This document shows, piece by piece, positions 27,824 to 37,449 of a stretch of 64,000 bases of DNA. The first letter of the stretch is position 1. The number at the start of each line of letters is the position of its first letter. Under the pieces are notes generated by a model, which did no database searches, was not told the DNA's origin, and saw only the letters and a program-made list of their open reading frames with translations. The stretch lies in the NCBI RefSeq assembly GCF_900113045.1, contig NZ_FONY01000005.1, positions 124,001 through 188,000 on the forward strand. Reading direction: 5' to 3'. The position numbers and the translations under genes are program-made. Source of the stretch: Thermoflexibacter ruber. GTDB lineage: Bacteria > Bacteroidota > Bacteroidia > Cytophagales > Thermoflexibacteraceae.

Positions 27824-28213
27824 TTATCGATTATCGTGAGAACTCACTCCATCGCGGTACAAACAACAATCAGGTAGTTTTTTATATACCTCGTCTTTGG
27901 CTTTGACTTTTTCTGTATCATGCCCAACGCCAGCGACCAGCTCATGTATTTTTAACTCATTGATTTTCTTTGGTTTGTATATTACCGTGAGCAGTTGTGT
28001 TTTCCTATCCCAAGTAGCCGACTTAATACCCGTAGTGTAAAGAGCATCCTCGATTCGTTCTTTGCACATACCGCATACTCCACTAACTTTGAATTGGGCA
28101 GTAGTTTCATCTGTTTTATTTTTCTGCTTCTCTATTTCTTGGGCTTGAGATGAAAATGTGTACAAAGAAATTAACAATGTTACTAATATGAATGATTTAA
28201 CGATTGTTTTCAT
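27824..28213 (-). CDS. secreted heavy-metal-associated (HMA) domain protein
   Basis: 129-residue periplasmic protein: signal peptide (cleavage near SSQAQ), then an HMA ferredoxin-like domain with the metal motif GVCGMCKERIE (Cys47 and Cys50). The strand TQLLTVIYKPKKIN and the helix LKIHELVAGVGHDTE follow. A C-terminal LPDCCLYRDG adds a CC pair often seen in Bacteroidota homologues. It likely binds Cu(I) or a related ion and passes it on. It is in an operon with the AraC/HMA regulator 5 bp downstream. Confidence 0.88.
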   Translation of the reverse strand: MKTIVKSFILVTLLISLYTFSSQAQEIEKQKNKTDETTAQFKVSGVCGMCKERIEDALYTTGIKSATWDRKTQLLTVIYKPKKINELKIHELVAGVGHDTEKVKAKDEVYKKLPDCCLYRDGVSSHDNR

Positions 28214-28499
28214 GTTTTTATAATTTTAAAATGAATTGTATTAAGAGATAAGTAATTGTGCAAATTAAAGTGTCTTTTATTCAGTGCATAAGCACCATAG
28301 CTTTGTAGTGAATAAGTAGCCAATAGATTTATCAAAGACCCTTTATGTACGACCCATAAGCTTGATAATAAATTAGTTATGCTTAATTGGGACTTTGATG
28401 ATTAGTTTTTACAGTTCACTACAAACGGTCAGTCTTTCTCCCCCGGCAGAACTGCTACCAGATTATAGTGAATGTATAATTTTGCTTAATTACCTAATC

Positions 28500-28895
28500 C
28501 TAAATTCTAAAAACACGGAAAAACAAGTAAAGTGGAGGTTTGGGCGGATAAGATTGATTTCTAATTTGCTGATTTAAAGCAAATAATGGAGTTTTAAGCG
28601 GGAAAAGATGTAAGTTAAAAAATGAAAGGGTTGGTAGATACATTATCTTTAAAAAAGAAAATGTATTTAACTTTACCAAGTTTTGGTCGGTTGCTAACTT
28701 GACTACACTTATTTCGTCTTCGCAGCAATCGCTTTCCTTACTGCTTTTCATCAGCGAACAGGCACATTGCTTTTTCTCTGACGAAAAAAGACTTATATGA
28801 GCTAAGCTACCTCCACAAAAGTGCTTACTTACACTTACCCCTATACTGAGAGCAAGGTAAACCATGAGGAGCAGTATGGAAATAGCTTTTTTCAC
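28500..28895 (-). CDS. HYC_CC_PP-family protein
   Basis: 131 residues with an N-terminal hydrophobic helix (signal or anchor) and the family cysteine pattern: KHFCGG after the helix, then CACS, SDCCEDE and the proline pair region YPPKPPLYL. The family is found in Bacteroidota beside copper-transport and HMA genes and is thought to handle metal, but no activity is proven. It lies 286 bp from the HMA gene on the same strand with no gene between. The C-terminal ~12 residues after PPKPP are basic and hydrophobic. Confidence 0.82.
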   Translation of the reverse strand: MKKAISILLLMVYLALSIGVSVSKHFCGGSLAHISLFSSEKKQCACSLMKSSKESDCCEDEISVVKLATDQNLVKLNTFSFLKIMYLPTLSFFNLHLFPLKTPLFALNQQIRNQSYPPKPPLYLFFRVFRI

Positions 28896-29302
28896 GATTT
28901 TATTTATTCCTTTAACAATTCATAAAACTATTAAGGTGTAGTAAATAGTTCCCGTTTTGTGAAATATTTGTGCAAGATTTTTCTAAAAATACCCTCATAG
29001 ATGTAAATTTTATTGATATTTAGGAAACATTCTTTCCTGCTTAGGTATCTAACTTTCTAAATCAGATATATCCGATTTGGAAAAATCGAGCTTCTATAAG
29101 GGCAAATAATAGTTGAAAATTAATCTAAGTCAAGGGATTATGTTTTTATCTAAAAGAAGTACAATTTTTGATTATTTCAGCAAAAATGTTTCTCAATTTC
29201 ATCTATTAACTGACCTTAGTGAAAAGACTACTAACACTACATTTTTATAAAGGCAATACCAGATAAAACCTATTTATTTTTATAAATTTCATTCATTCAA
29301 AA
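28896..29302. other. intergenic region without recognised gene
   Basis: AT-rich gap upstream of the HYC_CC_PP gene and downstream of the M14 peptidase. It presumably holds the HYC_CC_PP promoter (minus strand). No ORF of note and no repeat of the families seen elsewhere was found. Confidence 0.5.
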
Positions 29303-29344
29303 ATAAAAAAACCGCCAGCAAGAAACTAACTTCTACTGACAGTT
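29303..29344 (-). terminator. terminator of the M14 peptidase gene
   Basis: On the minus strand AACTGTCAG pairs with CTGGCGGTT (nine base pairs counting G-U wobbles) and is followed directly by a T7 run. It lies 44 bp after the stop codon at 29388. Confidence 0.75.
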
Positions 29345-29387
29345 CAAAGATATAAAAAAACGAAAATTAGTAATTATCCATTACCAA

Positions 29388-31994
29388 TTAATCCTCATGT
29401 TCTCCTCCTTCCACATTGGGCGCACTTATCAAGCTCCCTAAGAACAAAGCATTGAGAAACAGCTTATTCGTTCCGTACCAAGTACCTCTGAAATTGGGAT
29501 TGTCTGAGAAAAGAATAACTCGTCCCGCACCCTCCCCGCTTACTAATATTGCCGCAGAGTTTGCTAATTTCTTTAGATTATCGTTAGAAATATAACCACT
29601 GATGCGTGGGTTAGCAGTGTACTGTCCTATCGTATTGTAAGGATTAGTGCTTGGTTCTAACATAGTTACGCCATTGCGATAGATAGGCAGTTTGCGGTTG
29701 GTATAACCAAAACCTATGGGGTGCGTAATGTCCAAATCTATCTCAAAGATTGCTCCGTTGATGCCTTTTGCTCCTTCGGTGGGTGCAGCTTTGTCAAAAT
29801 CTATGCGGGTAATTTTAGGGTCTTTTTTGTCTTTTTCGTCTTTCTTTTCCTCTTTGAGTTTTTCTTTGGTCAGCCCTTGTTTGATAGCCCATTCTGCTGC
29901 TCCTTTGAAGGTAATGAGCGTGCCACCGCTGGCAAGCCAAGATTTTAAGCGATTTTTTGTGCCTTCGTCTATGCTATTATAGCCTCCTCCTCCAAAACCA
30001 CCACCTACCATGACAATAGTAGTGTATTTGGAAAGATTAGCTCGCCCTAAATTTACCAACTCCAATTTCGTAATTGGCATTCCTATCCTTTGGTCGAGCA
30101 AGTGCCAAACTTCACCTACTTCATAGGCATTAATTCCCGCACCTATTACGATTAATACCTCTGGTTTTTTCACCGTTCTCACGTTGTTGCTACCCAAGTC
30201 AATACCCGAAAGGTTATAACCTGTGCTTACAGAAAACACATCAATCATCGCCGCCTTGCTTACTTTTTGTAAAAGTGAAAATAGAGAATCCGCAGAAATT
30301 TTTTGCTGCTGAACAGGAATCACCAGCGTTCCATAGCCAAAATTTCTTTCTTTCCCATTGATTGCAGTACTAAAAGGTTTGAAAGATGTTTGCACGATAG
30401 CTCCCTCATTGACAAGGTGATACAAGGCTTTGGGTGCGTAGTAATCTGTCCAATCTATGAGGTAAGCGTAGTTAGATTTTTCTACTTTAGCAGGAACTTT
30501 TACTTTGGTTTCTGTAACTTGCTTTCCTTTGGCAAAAGGCGTTTTCAACTCCGCATGAGGCAAGCCAAAAGCATGCACCAACGTCCAAGTAGAAGCATCG
30601 TAAAAAATGCTATCTGCAAACTTAGTAACATTCTCAAAAACAGATTGAACCATGATGTAGTTGAGCTGTTCGGTAGGCACAATGTAGGATTTCCCCTTTT
30701 CAAACTTTTTCCCCTCTATACTTTGGTCACTTTCTACCTCGTAGCACTCTATTTCGTGGCTTAATAGCATATTTACAAAGGCATTGGTGCGATTTTCGTC
30801 TTTGCTATCACCAAAAATATAGCCTTTGACAGGGCTTTTTCTTGCATTTTCCAAAGAAATACGGTAAAAATCCCTACGATGTTTGATGAGTTCCGTCCTT
30901 TCTCCTATACTTCCACGAATCGTTGCCAAACTTGCAGCAACTTGGTTGCGGATAGTGAAAGCAAAAGTAAGTGGAATAGTCGTAGTTTCCTGAAGGTGTC
31001 CTCTTGAACTTGCTTGTTCGAATAAAAAGCCAATGCCCCCGTAAAAATTCACATAACTTGAACCGTATCCTGGATAAAGTTTATCAAAAACCTCTTTGGT
31101 GAAATACATAGAGCCAATGTCATTCATGCCTTTTTCAAAATACTTGGCAAAGCGAATATGTAAGTTTTCATACAAATTCTTGGGAACAAGTGGGTTGTTG
31201 CTTGCAGGAAGTCCTGGGTCAAAGTAAAAAGAGGAGTTTGTCCCCATTTCGTGATGGTCGGTATTGACGTAAGGTTTCCACTTGTGAAACATCTTCATAC
31301 GGTTGCGGGTTTCGGGGTGAACGCCCAAAAACCAATCCCGATTCAAGTCAAACCAATAGTGATTCGTTCTGCCTCCAGGCCATACCTCATTGTGTTCCCT
31401 GTCCAAAGGGTCAGCCACCATAGGCGTTCCCTTGTGCATATTTGCCCAATGCGTGTGCCTATCTCTGCCGTCAGGATTAATCACAGGGTCAAGCGTTATC
31501 ACCAAGTTACTCAGCCAGTTAAGCGTTTCTTCGCTTTCGGAAGCGGCTAAATAATAGGCAGTAAGCATGGCGGCTTCAGTGCTGGAAGGCTCGTTTCCAT
31601 GCACATTGTAACCCAAGTGAATTACCAAAGGCTCGTTGTCCGCCACATTTTGCGTAGCCCTTTGCAGGTGCGCCTTGCGAATGTCCTCCAAGCGAGCGTG
31701 ATTGGCGGGGGAGGTAATCGTAAGCAAGATTTGAGGGCGATACTCGTAGGTCTGCCCAAAAATCTCCGAACTAATCCTATCTGAGAGACGGTCAAGCTCT
31801 TGCATATAGGCAATTACTCGGTCGTGCCGAGTGTGGTGCGTGCCAATCGCATAGCCCAAAAACTGCTCAGGCGTAGGGATAGCAAGATTTAACTTTTCCG
31901 CTTTGGGGAAAAAATAGGCATTCTGTGCCTGCAAATGAAGGCAAGAAATGCCCAAAAACAAGAATAAAATAAAAAGTAGAGTCGTTTTCTTCAT
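29388..31994 (-). CDS. secreted M14-family zinc carboxypeptidase-like protein
   Basis: 868 residues from the ATG at 31994; a TTG seven codons earlier is less likely. The signal peptide ends near LHLQAQ. The M14 catalytic domain follows with the zinc motif HGNEPSSTE (about His132, Glu135), DPVINPDGRDR, HWFDLNRDW-like YWFDLNRDWFLG, and the third ligand in NTDHHEMGTNSSFYFDPG. The C-terminal 350 residues include a Rossmann-like/amidotransferase-like part (LIVIGAGINAYEVGEVWHLLD, TTIVMVGGGFGGGG). This two-part layout is common in Bacteroidota. The likely role is peptide degradation outside the cytoplasm. Confidence 0.9.
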   Translation of the reverse strand: MKKTTLLFILFLFLGISCLHLQAQNAYFFPKAEKLNLAIPTPEQFLGYAIGTHHTRHDRVIAYMQELDRLSDRISSEIFGQTYEYRPQILLTITSPANHARLEDIRKAHLQRATQNVADNEPLVIHLGYNVHGNEPSSTEAAMLTAYYLAASESEETLNWLSNLVITLDPVINPDGRDRHTHWANMHKGTPMVADPLDREHNEVWPGGRTNHYWFDLNRDWFLGVHPETRNRMKMFHKWKPYVNTDHHEMGTNSSFYFDPGLPASNNPLVPKNLYENLHIRFAKYFEKGMNDIGSMYFTKEVFDKLYPGYGSSYVNFYGGIGFLFEQASSRGHLQETTTIPLTFAFTIRNQVAASLATIRGSIGERTELIKHRRDFYRISLENARKSPVKGYIFGDSKDENRTNAFVNMLLSHEIECYEVESDQSIEGKKFEKGKSYIVPTEQLNYIMVQSVFENVTKFADSIFYDASTWTLVHAFGLPHAELKTPFAKGKQVTETKVKVPAKVEKSNYAYLIDWTDYYAPKALYHLVNEGAIVQTSFKPFSTAINGKERNFGYGTLVIPVQQQKISADSLFSLLQKVSKAAMIDVFSVSTGYNLSGIDLGSNNVRTVKKPEVLIVIGAGINAYEVGEVWHLLDQRIGMPITKLELVNLGRANLSKYTTIVMVGGGFGGGGYNSIDEGTKNRLKSWLASGGTLITFKGAAEWAIKQGLTKEKLKEEKKDEKDKKDPKITRIDFDKAAPTEGAKGINGAIFEIDLDITHPIGFGYTNRKLPIYRNGVTMLEPSTNPYNTIGQYTANPRISGYISNDNLKKLANSAAILVSGEGAGRVILFSDNPNFRGTWYGTNKLFLNALFLGSLISAPNVEGGEHED

Positions 31995-32174
31995 AGTCTT
32001 TCTTTTTTTAATCAATTTATTTAGTCAAAGATGCTTAAAAACTATGAGAAAGGGAAAGGGGTGAAGGGAGATTTTTTGTTTTTTAGTCCCTCAATATAAA
32101 AAAGTAATAAGTCAGAAAAGTTTTTTGTTTTGAATGATGTAGCTTTGAAGCTAAACACAAAACCTCATTACTCT

Positions 32175-32747
32175 ATGAAACTTATCATCTTTATCCTATT
32201 GGTCTTAACCAATTTACACATACAAAGTAACCGACAGCTTAACTTACGTGAAAACTTAAATAAGCGATTCCAAGGCGGAGCAGATGCCTTTTTTAAACTT
32301 TGGGGGATGGAAACAAGATATGCGAGAAAAGCGAGAGAAAGCTGTGTAGTAGGTGTAGCTATTGTTACCTTCCAAGTAGATTGTGAAGGGAAACTGCAAC
32401 ACATTACTTTTAAAAATAAATTAGGCTCAGGACTTGATGAAGAAGTGGAAAGAGTTTTAAAACTCACAGAAAATCACTGGCTTAAATGTGAAGATAATAA
32501 GGAAGAGGGTTTTGAACTTTCTATAAAATTTATTCTTGGAGATACCCAATTCTCTGGACAAGGAGAAATTACCGTTACAGGCTATCAATCAGGCTTACAA
32601 TGTCCTAATGATGAAGACTTAATCAAGCAATTAGAAAAAGTAAAAAAGAAGCGCCAAACTGCAAATCTTATCCCAATCTACGAAGAATTGATACGGAGGA
32701 ATCCTCATAATCAAGCATATAGAGAGGAGTTACAAAAGATAAAGTAA
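32175..32747 (+). CDS. secreted protein with TonB C-terminal-like domain
   Basis: About 190 residues from the ATG at 32175 (MKLIIFILLVLTNLHIQSN, a signal peptide); the earlier in-frame TTG at 32130 is rejected. The central part (VGVAIVTFQVDCEGKLQHITFKNKLGSGLDEEVERVL) resembles the TonB C-terminal fold used in energy-transducer-like proteins, but no TonB membrane anchor or proline-rich spacer is present. The last 50 residues resemble a single tetratricopeptide-like helix pair (NLIPIYEELIRRNPHNQAYREEL). Function is unknown. It is convergent with the HMG-CoA lyase gene. Confidence 0.65.
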   Translation: MKLIIFILLVLTNLHIQSNRQLNLRENLNKRFQGGADAFFKLWGMETRYARKARESCVVGVAIVTFQVDCEGKLQHITFKNKLGSGLDEEVERVLKLTENHWLKCEDNKEEGFELSIKFILGDTQFSGQGEITVTGYQSGLQCPNDEDLIKQLEKVKKKRQTANLIPIYEELIRRNPHNQAYREELQKIK

Positions 32748-32761
32748 ATCTAAAAGGATTT

Positions 32762-33631
32762 TTAGACTATCGCTTCATTTTCATAAATGAAAATCTCCCG
32801 ACTAATTTCTATGGCTTTGTGCAAAGCATCTAAACTTAAATGCAAGTCTATGCCTTTATGCAAAAAATGCTGAACCATCTTTTCTGTGGCAATATTGCCG
32901 GTGAGTTCATCTTTTGCCATAGGGCAACCTCCAAAGCCTCCTACTGCCCCGTCAAATCGCCTGCAACCTGCTTGGTAAGCAGCTTCTATTTTTTGCATCG
33001 CCGTTCTTGGATTGGAGTGAAAATGCGCACCAAATTCTATTTCAGGGAAAGCAGGGTTAAGTTGGGTAAATAAATCTACAATTAAGTTAGGCTCAGAAAC
33101 ACCAATAGTATCCGAAAGCATGATGATTTGTACCCCAATTTCACTGAGTTGTTGAGCAAACTTTTCTACTATACTTTGGTCAAAAGGGTCGCCATACGGA
33201 TTGCCGAAACCCATAGAAATATAAACGACTAATTTTTTCCCTGATTGTAAGCACAAATCTTGTATTTCTTTAAGCGAATCAAAAGATTGGGCTATCGTTT
33301 TATTGGTATTTCGTAGCTGAAAAGTCTCAGAAGCAGACAAGGGAAAACCTAAGTAGGAAATTTCCGAGAACTGACAAGCGTTTTTGGCTCCATTCACGCT
33401 CGCTACGATTGCTAATAGCTTAGTTTTTGTTATTGAGAGGTCTAAACGACGAAGCACCTCTGCGGTATCTTGCATTTGTGGAATGACTTTGGCAGAAACA
33501 AAACTCCCAAAGTCTAAACTATCAAAGCCGACTTTAAGCAACTGATTGATATACTGTACTTTTAGTTCCGTAGGAATCCACTCTTTAATGCCTTGCATAG
33601 CATCACGTGGACATTCTATTAGTTTCATCAT
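32762..33631 (-). CDS. mvaB: hydroxymethylglutaryl-CoA lyase
   Basis: Cleaves HMG-CoA to acetoacetate and acetyl-CoA in leucine breakdown. The TIM-barrel protein (289 residues from the ATG at 33631) has a diverged N-terminal catalytic motif ECPRDAMQG with the Arg-Asp pair. It also has FGSFVSAKVIPQM, the metal-ligand pair in GAHFHSN, and the flexible-loop cysteine in GGFGGCPMAKDELTGNIATE. A TTG start eight codons earlier is less likely. The divergence from the standard SPRDGLQ and HCHDTYG motifs leaves some room for a related aldol-type lyase. Confidence 0.85.
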   Translation of the reverse strand: MMKLIECPRDAMQGIKEWIPTELKVQYINQLLKVGFDSLDFGSFVSAKVIPQMQDTAEVLRRLDLSITKTKLLAIVASVNGAKNACQFSEISYLGFPLSASETFQLRNTNKTIAQSFDSLKEIQDLCLQSGKKLVVYISMGFGNPYGDPFDQSIVEKFAQQLSEIGVQIIMLSDTIGVSEPNLIVDLFTQLNPAFPEIEFGAHFHSNPRTAMQKIEAAYQAGCRRFDGAVGGFGGCPMAKDELTGNIATEKMVQHFLHKGIDLHLSLDALHKAIEISREIFIYENEAIV

Positions 33632-34023
33632 GCTGTTGTTTATTGATAGTGGCAAAAATAAGAAAAATAGGGAGAAAACTACTTATAAAATGGGAAATCA
33701 GTACCATCAAGAATTTTGATTTAGTTCTATATAAGTAATAAGTATCTTATTACCAATAACATGCAAGCCTATATATTTATTCCAAAATGTTAATTTTAAA
33801 AAAAAGTAAATCGAATGTTAAAAAAATTAAATTTTAACTTTTTTAAACCTTTTATATCAACACTTATCTATGTGGTAATCAATTTTTTAATACTTATCTG
33901 GAATAATTCTAAATAAAGTATAGACTTTATACATTCAAATTGGCTTAAAAAGCGGTTTACATTGCTTATCTACTTTTGTGTTTGGAAAAAATTAAAATTT
34001 CAAAACTTTATTCATTTCTAAAC
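33632..34023. other. divergent intergenic region with promoter for PhoX-like gene
   Basis: AT-rich 392-bp gap between divergent genes. TACTTTTG at 33971-33978 matches the -7 consensus and lies 45 bp before the ATG at 34024. No gene, repeat or strong palindrome was seen in the rest. Confidence 0.5.
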
Positions 34024-35481
34024 ATGAAAAATTTTAACAAATTTGGCTTGCTCCTTATGCTATGTGTAGCCATAGTTGTAAGTAGCTGCTCTAAAAGTGA
34101 TGAGGCAAAAGTAAACGAAGTAGTTTTGGCTAATCACTCTGTAACACCTGCTTTAGTAAAAAAAATGCCCGGTTTTGAGAATTTGGAAGTATTCTCTCTA
34201 TTAGGTAGTGATGACAAACTTCCTCAATCTCCAAACTTCGTATTTGGTGGCTCTGCTGATGGTGCTGGTATCTTGAAAGATGGCGACAAGTACATCATGC
34301 TTGTTAATCATGAAGACAACTTTGCTGTTTCTCGCATTACGCTTGACAAAACTTTCAAGCCTATCAAAGGGGAATACTTGCTCAACTCTACAGGTGGTAT
34401 TTGGAGACTTTGTTCTGCAACTTTGGCAACAAGAGAAGTGCATGGCTTCGGTCCTTTATATTTTACCTGTGGGGAAAGTGGTGAGGAATCTCGCACTCAT
34501 GCTTTGAATCCTTTTGACGATGTAAGCAGAGCAACTCAATCTCGCGAAATCGCTGGCTTAGGACGTTGGAACGCTGAAAATGCTGTGCCTCTCCCTGCTG
34601 CTGCTTATCCTAACAGAACAGTAATTATTATTGGTGATGACGATTCTGGTACTTTTGGAGGTCAAGTGGCGTTGTATGTAGGCAATAGCATAGGCGATTT
34701 GGACAATGGAAGTCTTTACATCTTGAAGCGCAAAGACAACAACACGAGAGAAATGGACATGAAAGTAGGGCAAAAGTACGAAGTTGAATTTGTAAAAATA
34801 GATAACCACAAGACCCTTACTGGTCGTCAAATCAACGAAACCTCACAAAGACTCAATTCTATTTCTTTTGGTCGTGTAGAAGACCTCGACTACCGCAAGG
34901 GTAGCACTGCTAACTACAGAGAAATTTACTTTAACACCACAGGTCAAAATAACACAGGGGTTAATGCGAACTATTCTCGCAGCAAATATGGCAGAGTATA
35001 TCGTCTTATGTTAGATGCTAACGACCCCTTGAAAGGTTCGTTGGAAGTAATCTTAGATGGCGATGACAGAAATGGTAAAGCTAAAGAGTTTCAAAACCCT
35101 GATAACATCTGCGTTACTCAAAACTATGTGTACGTACAGGAAGACCCTAATAGCTATGGCGATGAGACACATGATGCTTATATCTATCAGTACAATATTG
35201 CTTCTGGAGAATTTAAAAAAGTGATAGAACTCGACCACAGAAGAAATGCTACTGATGCAGCAAAATACAATGTGGGTGGCAGACCTTCTACTTTTGGTAG
35301 CTGGGAATACGGTGCAATGGAAGATATTTCTGACCTTATCGGTATTCCTAATACCTTTGTAATTTGTGTACAACCGCACACTTGGCGGGGCGAGGCTTAT
35401 AAAAATGCTGACGGAGGTACTTTACGTCCTAATGAAGACCAAGCCAGCCAGTTGGTAATCATTAAAGGAATCCAAAAATAA
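34024..35481 (+). CDS. PhoX-like (DUF839) lipoprotein
   Basis: 485-residue exported lipoprotein: signal ending in VVSSC (Cys near residue 22). A beta-propeller-like protein follows that resembles the PhoX family of calcium/iron-dependent alkaline phosphatases: FGGSADGAGILKDG, NHEDNF, FGRVEDLDYRKG, FQNPDNICVTQNYVYVQEDPN and the C-terminal RPNEDQASQLVII. The full set of PhoX metal ligands cannot be confirmed by eye, so the enzymatic call is tentative. The frame could open at TTG 33976, but that codon lies inside the putative promoter. It is followed by a terminator at 35492. Confidence 0.72.
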   Translation: MKNFNKFGLLLMLCVAIVVSSCSKSDEAKVNEVVLANHSVTPALVKKMPGFENLEVFSLLGSDDKLPQSPNFVFGGSADGAGILKDGDKYIMLVNHEDNFAVSRITLDKTFKPIKGEYLLNSTGGIWRLCSATLATREVHGFGPLYFTCGESGEESRTHALNPFDDVSRATQSREIAGLGRWNAENAVPLPAAAYPNRTVIIIGDDDSGTFGGQVALYVGNSIGDLDNGSLYILKRKDNNTREMDMKVGQKYEVEFVKIDNHKTLTGRQINETSQRLNSISFGRVEDLDYRKGSTANYREIYFNTTGQNNTGVNANYSRSKYGRVYRLMLDANDPLKGSLEVILDGDDRNGKAKEFQNPDNICVTQNYVYVQEDPNSYGDETHDAYIYQYNIASGEFKKVIELDHRRNATDAAKYNVGGRPSTFGSWEYGAMEDISDLIGIPNTFVICVQPHTWRGEAYKNADGGTLRPNEDQASQLVIIKGIQK

Positions 35482-35491
35482 TTTTACTTGT

Positions 35492-35530
35492 AAACATTGA
35501 CAAGGTGTAAAAGCCTTGCCAATGTTTTTT
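35492..35530 (+). terminator. Rho-independent terminator after the PhoX-like gene
   Basis: 14-bp stem with one mismatch (AAACATTGACAAGG / CCTTGCCAATGTTT), an 8-nt loop and a T6 run. It lies inside the longer TTG-started version of the next ORF, which supports the ATG at 35566 as its true start. Confidence 0.85.
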
Positions 35531-35565
35531 CTTTCAAATATATCTTTTACATTTTAGGAATACTT

Positions 35566-37449
35566 ATGAAAAAATATTACTTCTTTCTCATCATCTTATT
35601 ATTTCATCAGGCTTGTATCCCAGATAAGCAAGCAGAGCAAGAAACACCCACTTCCGAGCAAGCAAAAATCATTTTCTTGCAAGACATTGATTCCTTGTAT
35701 AGTAAGACAGAAAATCTGAAAAATGTAATTCTAAGCAATATAAGCGAAACAAAAATCCAACAAGCCTTTTTTGAGGCTCGCGCTGCATATAAACAAGTAG
35801 AGTTCTTGGCAGAACTTTACAACCCATTCACGGCTAAAAAGCTCAATCAGCCCGCCCTTGACGAAGTAGAGGAAGAAGACCCTAACGTAGTAGTTTATCC
35901 TGAGGGTTTCCAAGTGATAGAAGAATTACTTTTTCCTTATTTGCCTGAAAATAAAGAAGAAGCCTTAAAACATGTAGAAATAACTTTGGTAAATATTAAG
36001 CACCTCAAAAGAGTTTCAGAACCTAATACCCTAACAGATGCCCATATTTTTGATGCTATGCGATTGGAAGTTTTTAGGCTTATTACTTTGGGTATCAGTG
36101 GCTTTGATTCTCCTATTGCCAAAAATTCTTTGCCTGAGGCAATGGCTGTTCTCAGTACATTAAAAAAGTACATTGCTCTTTATGAAAAACCCATTCGTTT
36201 TGCTAATTTTAAATTAGTTGCTAATGAAAGTAAGCAGATAGAAGGATATACTAAACTCTGGCATAAAATAGACCAAGCAGAAAAATATATCCTCAAATTC
36301 AATGATTTTGATGCTTTTAATCGCGCTTATTTTATCACTAAATTTGCTAATCCTATTTCCGAGCTTTTACTCGACTACCAAATCAAATTAGGTATTCAAT
36401 CTTTTGAAGAACATCGCTTCCTGAAAACTACTGCTAAAACACTTTTTGAGGAAGATGCTTTTGATGAAACTTATTTTGCTCCTCTTTATAGCAGAAAATA
36501 TGCACATAATCAAGAAGTTGTAGCCTTAGGGAAAGCCCTATTTTACGACAACATTTTGTCAGGCAACAATCAACGCAACTGTGCTTCCTGCCACCAGCCC
36601 GAAAGAGCCTTTACTGATGGTTTGCCTAAAAGTGCATCTTTTGACGGCAAAGGTTTTATCAGTAGAAACGCCCCTACCTTGCTCAATGCAGGACTGCAAG
36701 CAAGCCTTTTCTACGAGGGTAGAGTAGCCTATATGGAAGACCAAATCACCGATGTACTGAGTGCCAAAGATGAAATGCACAGCTCAGTAAAAGAAGCAGT
36801 AAGCAAACTTAATCAAGATAAAAATTATCAACGACTTTTCCAAAAAGTATTTTTAACAGAGGAAGAAAATACACAAAGCCCCATTACAGAGGAGCAGTTT
36901 AAAATTGCTTTGGCTACATATTTACGCTCTCTAAAAAGCCTAAACTCTCGCTTTGATAAGTACATGAGAGGAGATAAAACTCAGCTTAATTCTCAAGAAA
37001 TCAACGGTTTTAATCTTTTTATGGGTAAAGCAAAATGCGGCACCTGCCATTTTATGCCTCTTTTTAATGGCACAGTGCCTCCTGTTTTTGATAAAATGGA
37101 AACAGAAATCATAGGCGTGCCTACCAAACCAGATACTGCTAAAGCTACTATAGACTCTGACAAAGGTAAATTCAATACGACTAAAATACCTTTGCATACT
37201 TTCGCTTTTAAAACTACTACGGTGAGGAATGTGGAAATGACCGCACCCTATATGCACAACGGCGTTTACCAAACCTTAGAGCAAGTAATAGATTTTTATA
37301 ATAGAGGCGGGGGCGAAGGCATAGGAATCCAGTTAGACAACCAAACACTACCCTTTGACAAGTTAAACCTAAATAAGCAAGAGCAAAAAGACTTGATAGC
37401 CTTTATGAAAAGTTTAACGGAAGTAGATTTTAAGAAGAAAGTAAAGTAA
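35566..37449 (+). CDS. di-haem cytochrome c peroxidase with long helical N-terminal domain
   Basis: 627-residue lipoprotein (signal ending HQAC). The first ~300 residues are all-helical and resemble an imelysin/EfeO-like fold. The C-terminal ~320 are a MauG/CcpA-type di-haem peroxidase, with haem-binding CASCH at 36580-36594 and CGTCH at 37036-37050. ALFYDNILSGNN, FYEGRVAYMEDQ and MTAPYMHNGVYQTLEQVIDFY are all peroxidase signatures. It would reduce peroxide, or oxidise a partner, in the periplasm. It follows the PhoX-like gene but is separated by a terminator. Its last 20 bp overlap the convergent PIN gene. Confidence 0.88.
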   Translation: MKKYYFFLIILLFHQACIPDKQAEQETPTSEQAKIIFLQDIDSLYSKTENLKNVILSNISETKIQQAFFEARAAYKQVEFLAELYNPFTAKKLNQPALDEVEEEDPNVVVYPEGFQVIEELLFPYLPENKEEALKHVEITLVNIKHLKRVSEPNTLTDAHIFDAMRLEVFRLITLGISGFDSPIAKNSLPEAMAVLSTLKKYIALYEKPIRFANFKLVANESKQIEGYTKLWHKIDQAEKYILKFNDFDAFNRAYFITKFANPISELLLDYQIKLGIQSFEEHRFLKTTAKTLFEEDAFDETYFAPLYSRKYAHNQEVVALGKALFYDNILSGNNQRNCASCHQPERAFTDGLPKSASFDGKGFISRNAPTLLNAGLQASLFYEGRVAYMEDQITDVLSAKDEMHSSVKEAVSKLNQDKNYQRLFQKVFLTEEENTQSPITEEQFKIALATYLRSLKSLNSRFDKYMRGDKTQLNSQEINGFNLFMGKAKCGTCHFMPLFNGTVPPVFDKMETEIIGVPTKPDTAKATIDSDKGKFNTTKIPLHTFAFKTTTVRNVEMTAPYMHNGVYQTLEQVIDFYNRGGGEGIGIQLDNQTLPFDKLNLNKQEQKDLIAFMKSLTEVDFKKKVK

